The position numbers and the translations under genes are program-made. Below are positions 16,979 through 26,077 of a stretch of 64,000 nucleotides of DNA, piece by piece. The stretch's first letter is position 1, and every line of letters begins with the position of its first letter. The stretch is from positions 3,100,001 through 3,164,000 of the forward strand of contig NZ_CP090977.1 in assembly GCF_021513255.1 (NCBI RefSeq), written 5' to 3'. The DNA comes from Planococcus sp. 107-1 (GTDB lineage: Bacteria > Bacillota > Bacilli > Bacillales_A > Planococcaceae). Below the pieces are notes generated by a model. The model saw nothing but the letters and a program-made list of their open reading frames with translations. It was not told the origin of the DNA and made no database searches.

Positions 16979-18108
16979 TGGAAAACACACTTGCAAAAAA
17001 AGTCCAAGAAACTTTCGATCATTTACATGCAAACGCAGAAATCAGTTGGGAAGAAGTTGAAACAACCCACTACCTTCAGCAATTGTTGGAGCAGCACGGC
17101 TGCACGACGGAAACGTTCGATGATTGCACCGGCGTCATCGGACGCTACGGCAACTTCAATAAAGGTTTGCCGGTAGTGGGGATTCGCGCCGACATCGATG
17201 CATTGTGGCAGGAAGTGAACGGAGAATTCAGAGCGAACCATTCCTGCGGCCATGATGCCCATATGGCAATGGTGCTCGGCGTATTGTGGAAACTCGAAGA
17301 AAATCCAGAACTGGCAGATCAAATCGCTGTGAAATTCGTTTTCCAGCCAGCGGAAGAAAAAGGGGAAGGCGCGTTAAAGCTCGTCGATAAAGGCGCCATG
17401 GATGACGTAGATTATTTCTACGGCGTCCACTTGCGTCCGGTTCAGGAAACGGCAGTCGGCTATGCATCCCCTGTCATCGTCCATGGTGCTGCAAAAGTCG
17501 TAACCGGTGTCATCAACGGCGATGATGCCCACGGTGCGAGACCGCATCTCACCAACAATGCGATTGAAATCGGCGCGCAAATTGTCAACATGCTCAATCA
17601 GATCCATCTCGATCCCCTGCAGCCCCATTCCGTTAAAATGACTGCTTTCCATGCGGGCGGAAAAAGTGCAAACATCATTCCCGGCAAAGCGACATTTTCA
17701 CTGGATATGCGGGCGCAGACCAACGAACTGATGGCGCAATTGACCGAGAAAGTGCAGAAAATCTTCGAAACTATCCAGAGCCAGCACGCCATCGAAATTG
17801 AGACATCTTTCGGAGAAGGCATCGCAGCTGCTGAAAAAGACCAGGATGCGATCGATATCATGACCCAAGCCATCGTTGCCGTTCTCGGTGAAGATAAATT
17901 GAAAGAACCGCTGATCACGACGGGCGGCGATGACTTCCACTTCTATAAGATCAAAAAACCGGAATTGAAAGCGACAATGCTCGGACTCGGCTGTGGTCTG
18001 GCACCGGGCCTTCACCACCCCAATATGAGCTTTAACCATGACTCGATGATGGACGGTGTAAACATTCTCCACGAAGCCATCCTTAAAACCTATGGACTTC
18101 AGAATTAA
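16978..18108 (+). CDS. M20 family aminoacylase/amidohydrolase (AmhX-like)
   Basis: 376 aa. Metal and catalytic motifs of M20D amidohydrolases: RADIDAL near residue 70, CGHDAHM near 90, QPAEEKGEGA near 124, GVHLRP near 150 and a C-terminal LHHPNMSF. The closest named relative I recognise is B. subtilis AmhX. Such enzymes hydrolyse N-acyl amino acids or related amides. Start ATG overlaps the RpiR stop. With the racemase and carrier it forms a plausible import-racemise-deacylate route. Confidence 0.9.
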   Translation: MENTLAKKVQETFDHLHANAEISWEEVETTHYLQQLLEQHGCTTETFDDCTGVIGRYGNFNKGLPVVGIRADIDALWQEVNGEFRANHSCGHDAHMAMVLGVLWKLEENPELADQIAVKFVFQPAEEKGEGALKLVDKGAMDDVDYFYGVHLRPVQETAVGYASPVIVHGAAKVVTGVINGDDAHGARPHLTNNAIEIGAQIVNMLNQIHLDPLQPHSVKMTAFHAGGKSANIIPGKATFSLDMRAQTNELMAQLTEKVQKIFETIQSQHAIEIETSFGEGIAAAEKDQDAIDIMTQAIVAVLGEDKLKEPLITTGGDDFHFYKIKKPELKATMLGLGCGLAPGLHHPNMSFNHDSMMDGVNILHEAILKTYGLQN

Positions 18109-18123
18109 CCGAAAAAACAGCGA

Positions 18124-18154
18124 AACCGCCCTTTTGCGAAGGGCGGTTCTTTTA
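18124..18154 (+). terminator. Terminator of the rpiR-aminoacylase operon
   Basis: AACCGCCC and GGGCGGTT arms around TTTTGCGAA, followed by CTTTT, 16 bases after the stop. Confidence 0.8.
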
Positions 18155-18208
18155 ATTCTGTGCCTCGCCCCCACACTTCCTGTATGATGGAAAAAAAGAG
18201 GTGATGAC

Positions 18209-18823
18209 GTGATTTTCCTGTTGATTTGGCTTCTGTTAATCGGTTATGCCGCGTTTCTAGCTCCTGCGGGTGAAAATCCGGATCCCGTATTCTCCAGAAT
18301 CTTAAGCGGTGAATGGGGCGAAATTGATCCGCTTGTCTTTGCCGTATTCAATTCACTCGGCCTGTTTCCTCTCGTGTTTTTGACAATTCTCTTGCTGCAC
18401 GACCGTGGAAGATGGCCTGCTTGGCCGTTTGCCCTTTTATCGCTTGGAACCGGCGCTTTTTCGCTGCTGCCGTATTTCGCGTTTGGCGATAAACCATCAA
18501 AATCACGCACCAAAAACCGGACACCCGATTGGCTCGTACGTTTCCTGTCCTCCCGCTTTTGGCTCATTGTTCTAATGCTCATGTGGGCAGGCAATTTACT
18601 GACGCTGCTGCAAGGATTTTCACTGGCGGCTTACCGGGAAGCTTTTTTCGATTCCGGGCTCGTGTCTGTCATGACCGTTGACTGGTTCGTCTTGTGGGGC
18701 TTATCGGTCTATGCCACTTACCGCTTTTTCCCGGATGCGTCACGAAAAGCGGTTGCCTGGATTCCGATTCTTGGACCGGTGCTCGTCATGTGGACGAACA
18801 AAACCAAATTACCCAAAAACTAA
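18209..18823 (+). CDS. Membrane protein of unknown function
   Basis: 204 aa, GTG start with AGAGGTGATGAC upstream. About five or six hydrophobic segments (residues 2-18, 50-66, 72-92, 115-135, 150-170 and 180-195) separated by a basic loop (KPSKSRTKNRT). The internal DPVFSRILSGEWGEIDPLVFAVFNSLG stretch precedes the second helix. I do not recognise a characterised family. Monocistronic, ends at a strong bidirectional terminator. Confidence 0.75.
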   Translation: MIFLLIWLLLIGYAAFLAPAGENPDPVFSRILSGEWGEIDPLVFAVFNSLGLFPLVFLTILLLHDRGRWPAWPFALLSLGTGAFSLLPYFAFGDKPSKSRTKNRTPDWLVRFLSSRFWLIVLMLMWAGNLLTLLQGFSLAAYREAFFDSGLVSVMTVDWFVLWGLSVYATYRFFPDASRKAVAWIPILGPVLVMWTNKTKLPKN

Positions 18824-18877
18824 AAAAGCACACCGATTCAATCAGCCTTTAGGAGCTGATGAATCGGTGTGCTTTTT
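18822..18877. terminator. Bidirectional terminator
   Basis: Nineteen-base outer stem (AAAAAGCACACCGATTCA with its complement) and an inner ATCAGC/GCTGAT extension, with A and T runs on both sides. It is shared by the membrane protein gene and the convergent PRPP synthetase gene. Confidence 0.9.
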
Positions 18878-18886
18878 CTATTGCCT

Positions 18887-19837
18887 TTATTCAAATAAAG
18901 GCGTAACCGGTTTTTCGTTGTGTACGTGCTCGATTGCTTCTGCAAGCAATGGTGCAACGGACAGGATGGTGATTTTCGGCGTGCGTTTTTCTTCAGACAC
19001 ATGAATCGTATTCGTCACAACCAGTTCCGTCAAAGCCGACTCCTCGACTTTTTGAACGGCTCCGTCTGACAAAACCCCATGCGTACAGCAAGCATAGACG
19101 CCTTTTGCGCCGTTTTCAACGAGCACATTGGCTGCTTTTGAAATTGTATCTGCGGTGTCGACAATGTCGACGATGATGATGGCATTCTTATTTTGGATAT
19201 CGCCGACGATGTTGACGATTTCCGGTTCGCCCGGCTGCGGACGGCGTTTGTCGATAAAGCCAATCGGCACATCGAGGTCGTTCGCAAGTTTCCGTGCACG
19301 GCTAAGGCCGCCGTTGTCTGGAGCTACAACAATCGCATTTTCCAAGCCTTTGTTCAGGAAATGCTCGGCGATGACCGTTTCACCCAGCAGCTGATCGACC
19401 GGCATATCGAAGAAGCCTTGGATCTGCGGTGCATGGAGGTCCATTGTGATGATGCGGGTCGCACCGGCCGTCTCTAGCATATTCGCTACTAATTTAGCGG
19501 TGATCGGCTCACGTGAACTCGCTTTCCGGTCTTGGCGCGCATAGCCGTAATACGGAATGACCACGTTGATCGTCTCGGCGGAAGCCCGCTTCAACGCATC
19601 GATCATGATCAGCAATTCCATCGTATGTTCATAGCCTGGCTGTGAAGTCGACTGGACGATAAAGACTTCTGCACCGCGAACACTTTCCTCTAAATGGATT
19701 TGCACTTCCCCATCGCTGAAACGGTTAATCGAGCTCTTGCCCATTTCGCAGCCAAGCAAGTCGGCAATTTCCTGAGTCAACTCAGGATTTGAATTCAACG
19801 TGAATAATTTAAAGTTCTTTCTTAATTGATAAGGCAT
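18887..19837 (-). CDS. prs: Divergent ribose-phosphate pyrophosphokinase (PRPP synthetase paralogue)
   Basis: 316 aa, full family length, start ATG 19835-19837 with GGAGGAG upstream. The fold and several motifs are kept (NRFSDGEVQI, MDLHAPQIQGFF, DKRRPQPGE). But key loops differ from housekeeping Prs: the flexible loop reads KASSREP rather than KARSREP, the metal/pyrophosphate site APDNGG rather than SPDHGG, and the PRPP loop VDIVDTADT rather than DDIIDTAGT. No glmU precedes it, which is the usual place of prs. This is likely a second, functionally altered paralogue. Confidence 0.85.
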   Translation of the reverse strand: MPYQLRKNFKLFTLNSNPELTQEIADLLGCEMGKSSINRFSDGEVQIHLEESVRGAEVFIVQSTSQPGYEHTMELLIMIDALKRASAETINVVIPYYGYARQDRKASSREPITAKLVANMLETAGATRIITMDLHAPQIQGFFDMPVDQLLGETVIAEHFLNKGLENAIVVAPDNGGLSRARKLANDLDVPIGFIDKRRPQPGEPEIVNIVGDIQNKNAIIIVDIVDTADTISKAANVLVENGAKGVYACCTHGVLSDGAVQKVEESALTELVVTNTIHVSEEKRTPKITILSVAPLLAEAIEHVHNEKPVTPLFE

Positions 19838-20034
19838 GTCGTGCTCCTCCTCCGCAAAAATCGATGGACTGGCTGGCAAAATAAAGCTTAACCCGTTGCC
19901 GCCCAGCCTCTATCCGTTGCTTTTATGATACCTTTTTGCGGAAGGAATAGCCAATGGATATGGAAAGCTTTTCAGCCGATTAAAGAAAAAGAAGCGACTG
20001 GTCTTCTTTCCAAGCCGTTCCAGAAATTAATTGT

Positions 20035-20217
20035 CTACCTGGATTCATTTTGCAGGCTCTTTTTCTTACCAATGATTGGCATCAAGGCACCCCACATAAT
20101 GACAATAACTAAACCCAGTATTCGAATCCAAAGCGGCCCATTATTGATAAATATTGAATAAAAGAGATAGATCAACAACAGCATCCAGAAAATAATTAGC
20201 CATCCTTTTCTATTCAT
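20035..20217 (-). CDS. Small membrane protein
   Basis: 60 aa with two hydrophobic segments (about residues 5-24 and 29-50) and a basic C-terminus (GKKKSLQ). ATG 20215-20217 has AGGGAGAACG upstream. Reads outward to prs on the same strand, 198 bases before it. Function unknown. Confidence 0.65.
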   Translation of the reverse strand: MNRKGWLIIFWMLLLIYLFYSIFINNGPLWIRILGLVIVIMWGALMPIIGKKKSLQNESR

Positions 20218-20368
20218 CGTTCTCCCTGCCTTTTCAGTTTAAATTTGATTTTTATATCCTGAAGTAAATTTCTGCATCACTGCTTGGCAGTGCACTTTAC
20301 AGCTTCAGACAAACCCTATAAATCCCCTTCAGAACCCATACTTTAAGTCCCGGCAACTAGTGGCGCTG

Positions 20369-21151
20369 CTATAATTTATCCACTTTTATTTCGCGCCACT
20401 TTGAATAGGCTTCAAATAGTTTATCATGCAGAAATTCTTCGTTTTCAGTATCCTCCAGATTTTTAGCCACTAGCTTAAACCCTAGCCAAACATCCTCCTC
20501 ACTTTGCAATTTCGGATCCCCCACACCATCCAAGACTGCTAAAAAACCAAAGAACAACGAGAACATCCTGTCCTTTAATATTTTCTCAATCCCATGGATA
20601 GCATTACTGCTGAATTCAATTGCTTTCAATGCTTCCAGTTCTTTTTCAGAGAGTTTTACTTCATCTCTAGCCGTTTGCGTTCCGGGATTTTTTAATAGAT
20701 TCCCTATATCCGCGTATTCTTCTATTCGCTCGTGAACTTCCACCAATAAATCCATTTTATTGTCTTTTTTAATCTCATTTTTCTCCTTAGTGCCATACAG
20801 TTCAAAAAGCTCGCCGGACTCAATCATTTCAAGGCTTATTTCCGCATGAAAACTGGTGAGTTTAAGATCCATTGCCACGATTTCCTGCAAAATCTTTATA
20901 GCATCTGTTTTACGGTAATTTAATATGACTGCATAAAGGCTTGCGACATATAAAACGTACGGATTTTGGTGAAGCAGCAGTTCGTCGAACACATTTTTCG
21001 CTAATTCCGGTTCATCTTTAAGCTGATGATGTATGGCAAGCAGCGCTTCTTGCGATTTATTGCCTTTTCGATAATCACCTGAAAACTGTGCTTGCTCCGC
21101 CGTAACTGCATGCTTGATAAACTCTTTTACGAGATATTCCTGATTGTTCAT
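20369..21151 (-). CDS. DUF2019-like helical repeat protein
   Basis: 260 aa, no signal or membrane segment. The first 110 residues (LVKEFIKHAV...YRKGNKSQEALL...HQNPYVLYVASLYAVIL) resemble DUF2019, an ARM/HEAT-like helical fold often found in immunity-type proteins. The remaining 150 residues are a highly charged helical region I cannot place. ATG 21149-21151; GAAGGGGAGG is upstream. Unknown function. Confidence 0.65.
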   Translation of the reverse strand: MNNQEYLVKEFIKHAVTAEQAQFSGDYRKGNKSQEALLAIHHQLKDEPELAKNVFDELLLHQNPYVLYVASLYAVILNYRKTDAIKILQEIVAMDLKLTSFHAEISLEMIESGELFELYGTKEKNEIKKDNKMDLLVEVHERIEEYADIGNLLKNPGTQTARDEVKLSEKELEALKAIEFSSNAIHGIEKILKDRMFSLFFGFLAVLDGVGDPKLQSEEDVWLGFKLVAKNLEDTENEEFLHDKLFEAYSKWREIKVDKL

Positions 21152-21231
21152 AAAGACCTCCCCTTCTCCTTTTGGCTGCTATCGAAAGCAGCAGTGAACC
21201 GTACATAAAATCATCAAACCGCAGTATGCTG

Positions 21232-21516
21232 CTATTTTTTGTTTTTCATCTCTAAGAGGATAGGCGTTATATTCATCAGAATTGACAGCAGTGTCAAGAC
21301 CCATAGAGCCGTTGACATTATAGGCACTACATCGAGTAAAGCAGACCAATCTTCAGCCTTTACCCAATCGGATACCATCGTATAATCTGCCACAACGGTC
21401 AATGCGGTGAATGACAACCCCATCGCCATCGCCAGCTTATAATCTCTGCCTATGGCATACCGGTATAGGTTTAAAAAAGTTGCGGCTATCGCGATAAGCC
21501 CTAATATGAACCACAT
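21232..21516 (-). CDS. Small membrane protein
   Basis: 94 aa with three hydrophobic segments (about residues 3-18, 28-45 and 63-88). The ATG at 21514-21516 is seven bases from GGAGG; an ATG six bases upstream overlaps that site. Family and function not recognised. Confidence 0.65.
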   Translation of the reverse strand: MWFILGLIAIAATFLNLYRYAIGRDYKLAMAMGLSFTALTVVADYTMVSDWVKAEDWSALLDVVPIMSTALWVLTLLSILMNITPILLEMKNKK

Positions 21517-21713
21517 TGACATTCCTCCATTGTTTTTCTATTGCTCATATCCCATAAAAACTTTTATTGTTAATTATAACGCCAAGATTTTACAGAAGTT
21601 TCCACAAAAAGAAAAGGTTAACCCCTCACTTCTTCCTTCTCTATCGACATTTCGCTTTCTCTCTGTGACATTTCACCTCCCTATCCGTCTAAATTAGAAA
21701 GGGGGGTGTTCTG

Positions 21714-21950
21714 ATGAAATTCTACTGGCTAGCCGTTCTGCTGTTTTATATAGCATGGTTCTTATTTTCTACAGCCAATTTTCAAGAAGTGGTTTGGTGG
21801 TCGATCTTTTCTTCGAACCGGGCGACACATACTCCCTATATCGAGCAAATGTCTATCGTGAAAGTCGCAGCGATGGCCCTTATTTTTGGCGGCCTGCATT
21901 TCCTGATTCGACGCTTGAAATTAAAAAAGAATAAACCTTTAAACGAGTAA
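21714..21950 (+). CDS. Small membrane protein
   Basis: 78 aa with two hydrophobic segments (about residues 3-19 and 47-64), a tryptophan-rich loop (EVVWWSIFSSNR) and a basic tail (RRLKLKKNK). AAGGGGGG lies upstream of ATG 21714. Unknown function. Confidence 0.65.
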   Translation: MKFYWLAVLLFYIAWFLFSTANFQEVVWWSIFSSNRATHTPYIEQMSIVKVAAMALIFGGLHFLIRRLKLKKNKPLNE

Positions 21951-22031
21951 AAGCTGTTAAAACCCTGTGTTCAGTTATAGAAGAAATGTATGCTACGGTG
22001 GTTTAATAAATAAACGACAGAAGGTGAAAAA

Positions 22032-22295
22032 ATGAAATACACTTGCCCGTGCTGCGGATATAAGACTTTAGATGAGGAACCACTGGGAACGTTTGAGGTA
22101 TGCGGCATTTGCTACTGGGAAGATGATTCAGTGCAATTTACTGATCCGGATTATGAAGGTGGAGCAAATTGCGTTTCGCTCAGACAAGCGCAGCGAAACT
22201 ATGCGGCATTCGGTGCGTGTGACGAAGCTTCCATCGAATCTGGCCGGAAACCTAATGAAAGGGATGTAAAAGACCCTCATTGGGAAACATTATAA
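22032..22295 (+). CDS. CPCC family cysteine-rich protein
   Basis: 87 aa. Begins MKYTCPCCGYKTL and has CGICYWEDD near residue 24, so two paired-Cys knuckles that should bind zinc, the pattern of the Cys_rich_CPCC family (often annotated as hydrolase or immunity-like, function unproven). ATG 22032 follows GAAGGTGAAAAA. The next gene starts 26 bases downstream on the same strand. Confidence 0.82.
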   Translation: MKYTCPCCGYKTLDEEPLGTFEVCGICYWEDDSVQFTDPDYEGGANCVSLRQAQRNYAAFGACDEASIESGRKPNERDVKDPHWETL

Positions 22296-22320
22296 AGAGC
22301 ATAAGAAATGGAGGAACACT

Positions 22321-22671
22321 ATGATTGAGCGGAGTAAAATTTTTTCAAATATCCTGCATGCGCTCCTTGGCAATGTGCCGGTTACACTGCGGGCTTTAGT
22401 CATTACCGCTGACGATACTTCAAAATTTACAAAGTGGACCGCTTATTTTGATCCGGAAGCTGATGAAGAGGATTTCGAAGCAGTGAACGTAGCCAACACA
22501 GAATTCTTCTCGTCATTTCTTGAGTCAGAAATAAACAATACAGCCATTGAAAATATTAGTTGGCCTCAATCCGAACCGCTCCCTTGGACAAAAGACGGAA
22601 AAATTGATGGGTTTTTGGTATTTTTGCGATACGAAAAAAACCTTCATCCCCCAGAGAACCAAGGGTCTTGA
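22321..22671 (+). CDS. Hypothetical protein, immunity-like
   Basis: 116 aa, acidic, soluble. Follows the CPCC gene by 26 bases with GGAGG before its ATG, so probably co-transcribed. The pattern WTAYFDPEADEEDFEAVNVANTEFF is reminiscent of small immunity proteins, but I recognise no defined family. Its 3' end overlaps the terminator that serves the convergent ptsH operon. Confidence 0.6.
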   Translation: MIERSKIFSNILHALLGNVPVTLRALVITADDTSKFTKWTAYFDPEADEEDFEAVNVANTEFFSSFLESEINNTAIENISWPQSEPLPWTKDGKIDGFLVFLRYEKNLHPPENQGS

Positions 22672-22675
22672 AGGT
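22634..22675 (-). terminator. Terminator of the lic operon
   Basis: On the minus strand ACCTTCA pairs with TGAAGGT and ACCC with GGGG inside it, followed by seven T. It sits 40 bases after ptsH and overlaps the 3' end of the convergent gene. Confidence 0.75.
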
Positions 22676-22715
22676 CTTCCTCCTCTTCAGCCGTTTTTTC
22701 ATAGATAGTTCGATC

Positions 22716-22982
22716 TTACTTCGCCAAACCTTCTTTTTCCATGATTTTTTCAAGTTCTGCTAATGCATCGTTTTCATCGGTGCCTTCTGCGTGGATCTTG
22801 AATTCCGCCCCGTTCGGAATGCCGAGGGACATGACGCCGAGGATGGATTTCAAGTTCACTTTTCTTTCCTGAAGCACCAGGTTCACTTCCGATTCAAACT
22901 GGCTGGCCGTATTGACCAAAATGGCTGCGGGACGTGCGTGGATGCCTGCTTCGTCTATGATTGTGTATTGTTTTTCTACCAT
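22716..22982 (-). CDS. ptsH: HPr phosphocarrier protein
   Basis: 88 aa if started at ATG 22980-22982. This start puts the active-site His at position 15 (GIHARPA) and the regulatory Ser at 46 (LKSILGVMS), the canonical HPr numbering; an ATG six bases upstream is possible. His15 shows that it is HPr and not Crh. It relays phosphate from enzyme I to PTS EIIA, and Ser46-P acts with CcpA. No ptsI follows; it is instead last in the beta-glucoside operon, so it may be a second HPr. Confidence 0.9.
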   Translation of the reverse strand: MVEKQYTIIDEAGIHARPAAILVNTASQFESEVNLVLQERKVNLKSILGVMSLGIPNGAEFKIHAEGTDENDALAELEKIMEKEGLAK

Positions 22983-23013
22983 CTCCATCAAACTCCTTTT
23001 GTAATCGTTGTAT

Positions 23014-24003
23014 TTATTCGTGCGAAACGATGATTTCGAGCTCGCCTTCAATCGAATACGCTTCAATCGATGCCGGCAAAATCAAATGATCTCCTTTGGC
23101 GATTGGAAAAGAGCATTCGCTCCCGGAAATCATTCCCGCACCGCTGATGACATTGAGAAGCAAGTAATCCGCAGCCATCGGAATCGGCGCTTTGCCGTCA
23201 ACTTGCCAATGATAGACGGTGAAGTAGGTTTCTTGGATCAATTGCCGGATCACGAGATTTCCGCTTTTTTCTTCCACGGCACGCGGCGCTGGTGAACAGT
23301 GGGGAAATTTGATCACGTCCACTGCCGATTGAAGATGCAGTTCGCGTGTGTTTCCGTCCGCATCCTTGCGGCCGTAATCGTAGACGCGATAGGTGATATC
23401 GGAGCTTTGCTGGATTTCCAAAATGACGTTCCCTTTTCCAACGGCGTGGACCGTGCCGCTCGGAACATAAAAGAAATCGCCTTTTTCCACTTCCACCCGG
23501 ATCAATAAGTCATCCCACTCTTCTTCTTCCACCCGGCGCTTGAAATCTTCCTTGGATTCGGCGCGGTGGCCAAAGACTACATAGCTATTTTTCTCGCAAT
23601 CCAGGACATACCAGCATTCGTTTTTGCCGAACGGCTCTTTTTCCGCCCGCTTCGCGTATTCGTCGTCCGGATGGACTTGAACCGATAAATCGTCGTGGGC
23701 ATCTAAAATCTTCACCAGCAGCGGAAAGTCGCCGGCTGAAGACGCTTTGCCGAATAATCCTGGATAGTCGTTCCAGACTTCCAGCAGGCTCCGCCCTTTT
23801 AACGGGCCTGCCGCAATTTTGGAAGAGCCGTTTTTATGGGCAGCGATCACCCAAGCTTCTCCCGTTTCACCCGAAGGAATCGGGTAGCCGAATAAAGTCT
23901 GGAGTTTTCGCCCGCCCCAAATGCGTTCATGGAACACCGGCTCTAAAAAAATCGGTTCCGGATGCATCAGCACTTCTTCTACCATCCATTCGGAATCTTT
24001 CAT
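23014..24003 (-). CDS. manA: Mannose-6-phosphate isomerase, class I
   Basis: 329 aa. Cupin-type PMI with the zinc ligands in VQVHPDDEYA (near residue 108) and in YVPSGTVHAVGKG and a Glu in NECWYVL. Interconverts mannose-6-P and fructose-6-P. Start ATG 24001-24003 has GGAGG seven bases upstream. It follows licR by 36 bases and precedes ptsH by 31, which suggests that the operon also handles mannose residues, for example from glucomannan. Confidence 0.92.
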   Translation of the reverse strand: MKDSEWMVEEVLMHPEPIFLEPVFHERIWGGRKLQTLFGYPIPSGETGEAWVIAAHKNGSSKIAAGPLKGRSLLEVWNDYPGLFGKASSAGDFPLLVKILDAHDDLSVQVHPDDEYAKRAEKEPFGKNECWYVLDCEKNSYVVFGHRAESKEDFKRRVEEEEWDDLLIRVEVEKGDFFYVPSGTVHAVGKGNVILEIQQSSDITYRVYDYGRKDADGNTRELHLQSAVDVIKFPHCSPAPRAVEEKSGNLVIRQLIQETYFTVYHWQVDGKAPIPMAADYLLLNVISGAGMISGSECSFPIAKGDHLILPASIEAYSIEGELEIIVSHE

Positions 24004-24039
24004 TCGTCAGCCTCCTGCCCGAGCTGCCAGGCCGCATGC

Positions 24040-25974
24040 TTAAATCCCTTTCAGGATTCTCATGAAATCCCCATGCGTCTGTGCTTTAATCAGCTTCTCG
24101 ACAATGGAGCGCTCATGGACGATCCGCCCCAATAAGTCGTACATCACCTGCAAATCTTCCTGGCTGTTCTTCATGACATTGAGCAAACAGACGAATTGCA
24201 CCGGCTTGCCTTTCCACATGATCGGCTTTTTCAAGGTGCACACCGTCAGAAACGTACTTTCGGTATGCGGTGTGATCGGATGCGGGATTGCGACCAAGTT
24301 ACCAAACGATGTAGGCGCCACTTCTTCCCGCTCCTGCACCGCCTGAAGGTAATCCGCCTCCACTAAGCCCATTCCGAGCAGCCGCTCGTGCAGAAATGCC
24401 AGCACCTCCTCTTTCGACCCCAGCTCTTCTCCCAGGAACAACAGCTCTTTCTGAAAATAAATGCCGATATTTTTCGTATCATCCAATGTGTATTTTTCAA
24501 TTCGTTTAATGTCCGTCTCGCCGAGAATCGCATTGACGACAATGACCGGAACAGAAAGTTGTTCATGGATCGGTATGGAACTGATAATGAAATCGATATC
24601 CGCCAAATCGTATTGGCCGAGCTTGTAGTATTCCGTGGTCCCGGCCACTTCGAGCCCTTCCCCGAACTGGGACTTCAATTTATAGTTGATCAATTGGGCA
24701 GTCCCGAGGCCGGATGCGCAGACGATGAGGCAGCGCTTCGGCTTCGCCTTGGATTTTCTCCGTTCGATCGCAGCGCCGATATGAAGCGCCAAATAGCCGA
24801 TTTCATTTTCGTCAATGACGGTGCCGATTGCTTCCTTGATGGCGAGCCCGGCAATGATGCCCGCCTCAAAAGCGAGCGGATAGGCTTTTTTGATGTCTTC
24901 AAGCATCGGGTTCCGGATATTCATGCCGTATTTATAGCGGTTGACGGCCGGCTTTAAATGGAGGCCCAAAGCGATGATCAGCTCGGGGTCGCCCGAAATG
25001 CCCAAATTCAATTTCGACTCGACTTTCGACAGCGCGAGCCTTACGAGTTCAGCGATGTCTTCATCAATCACTTGCCGCACCGCATCTTCCCCTGGCGGCA
25101 TATGGGCCATGATCTTCGTTCCGAGAAGATGCATCGCAATATAAGCCAATTCCTCCTGCGGAAAATCCACATTGAATTGCCCTTCCACTTGCCGGACGAT
25201 TTCTTCTGCGACCCGGTATTCCTTCTGTTCGACGATTTCATCCAGTTCCGCCTGGTAAATCTGGACGTTATAGCCTTCTTTGATGCGTTTATAGGCGATT
25301 GCCATATGGATCACGAGATTATTGATCGCAATATCCGACACGACAATCCGGTGTTTATGCACCTGGTCCATGATGATGGCTGAAATGGAAGCCAATTCTT
25401 CCTCTGTCAGCGAGATGAAGCTCGGTTTGAACAGCTCGTTCAGCCCTTCGTCCCGCAGGAACACATACTGGGCGAGGCAAAAACGAAGCTTCAGTTCATC
25501 CGCTTTTATTTTCAAGCCGTAGTTTGGCCGTGCTTCCAGCCGGATATCGTAGGCGGCCAGCTTCTTTTTCACCTGGATTAGGTCATTTTGAAGCGTAGAT
25601 TTGCTGATGAACATTTCATCCGCCAATTCCTCAAGTTTGATGTAGCAGTCGCTAAGCAAAAAGCGCTTGATCAAATAAGCGATGCGGTCTTCCGGCAGCC
25701 GCGGAATTGCGGTTTTCGGATCCGGTACATCGCCGCTGACCTCTTTCAAATAGCTGCGGAACTGCGGTTCATCCGCAATCCCCAGCTGGTAGCCTTGGCC
25801 CATGATCGAATCGATGAAGGCGCCTTGGCTCCGCAGCATGGAATCCAGGACTTTCATGTCCTCCCGGATTGTCCGCGAAGACACCTGATTGACGTCGGCT
25901 AAATATTTGCCGGTCAGCGGCGTTTCCGCAGCCATCAATTCCCGGAAAATCGTTTTCATTCTTGTGCTCAACAT
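24040..25974 (-). CDS. licR: PRD-containing PTS-regulated activator of the lic operon
   Basis: 644 aa, the LicR/ManR layout. N-terminal HTH domains (about residues 1-170), PRD1 (about 180-285) and PRD2 (about 290-400), an EIIB-like domain with Cys in VCASGLGTAQL (about 405-490), and a C-terminal EIIA-like domain with the phospho-His in IPHPITPH (about 500-640). Phosphorylation by HPr and by the sugar-specific EIIB sets its activity. It lies inside the operon it should control. AAGGAG is ten bases before ATG 25972-25974. Confidence 0.92.
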   Translation of the reverse strand: MLSTRMKTIFRELMAAETPLTGKYLADVNQVSSRTIREDMKVLDSMLRSQGAFIDSIMGQGYQLGIADEPQFRSYLKEVSGDVPDPKTAIPRLPEDRIAYLIKRFLLSDCYIKLEELADEMFISKSTLQNDLIQVKKKLAAYDIRLEARPNYGLKIKADELKLRFCLAQYVFLRDEGLNELFKPSFISLTEEELASISAIIMDQVHKHRIVVSDIAINNLVIHMAIAYKRIKEGYNVQIYQAELDEIVEQKEYRVAEEIVRQVEGQFNVDFPQEELAYIAMHLLGTKIMAHMPPGEDAVRQVIDEDIAELVRLALSKVESKLNLGISGDPELIIALGLHLKPAVNRYKYGMNIRNPMLEDIKKAYPLAFEAGIIAGLAIKEAIGTVIDENEIGYLALHIGAAIERRKSKAKPKRCLIVCASGLGTAQLINYKLKSQFGEGLEVAGTTEYYKLGQYDLADIDFIISSIPIHEQLSVPVIVVNAILGETDIKRIEKYTLDDTKNIGIYFQKELLFLGEELGSKEEVLAFLHERLLGMGLVEADYLQAVQEREEVAPTSFGNLVAIPHPITPHTESTFLTVCTLKKPIMWKGKPVQFVCLLNVMKNSQEDLQVMYDLLGRIVHERSIVEKLIKAQTHGDFMRILKGI

Positions 25975-26077
25975 AAAGCAACTTCTCCTTATGAATGCTT
26001 TGCAGGTTCAAGGTCCATCCTTTTTCAGCCGCAAGTCCACAAGAAGCCAAAACCCCTATCCTGAGTCCTTCTTTTCA

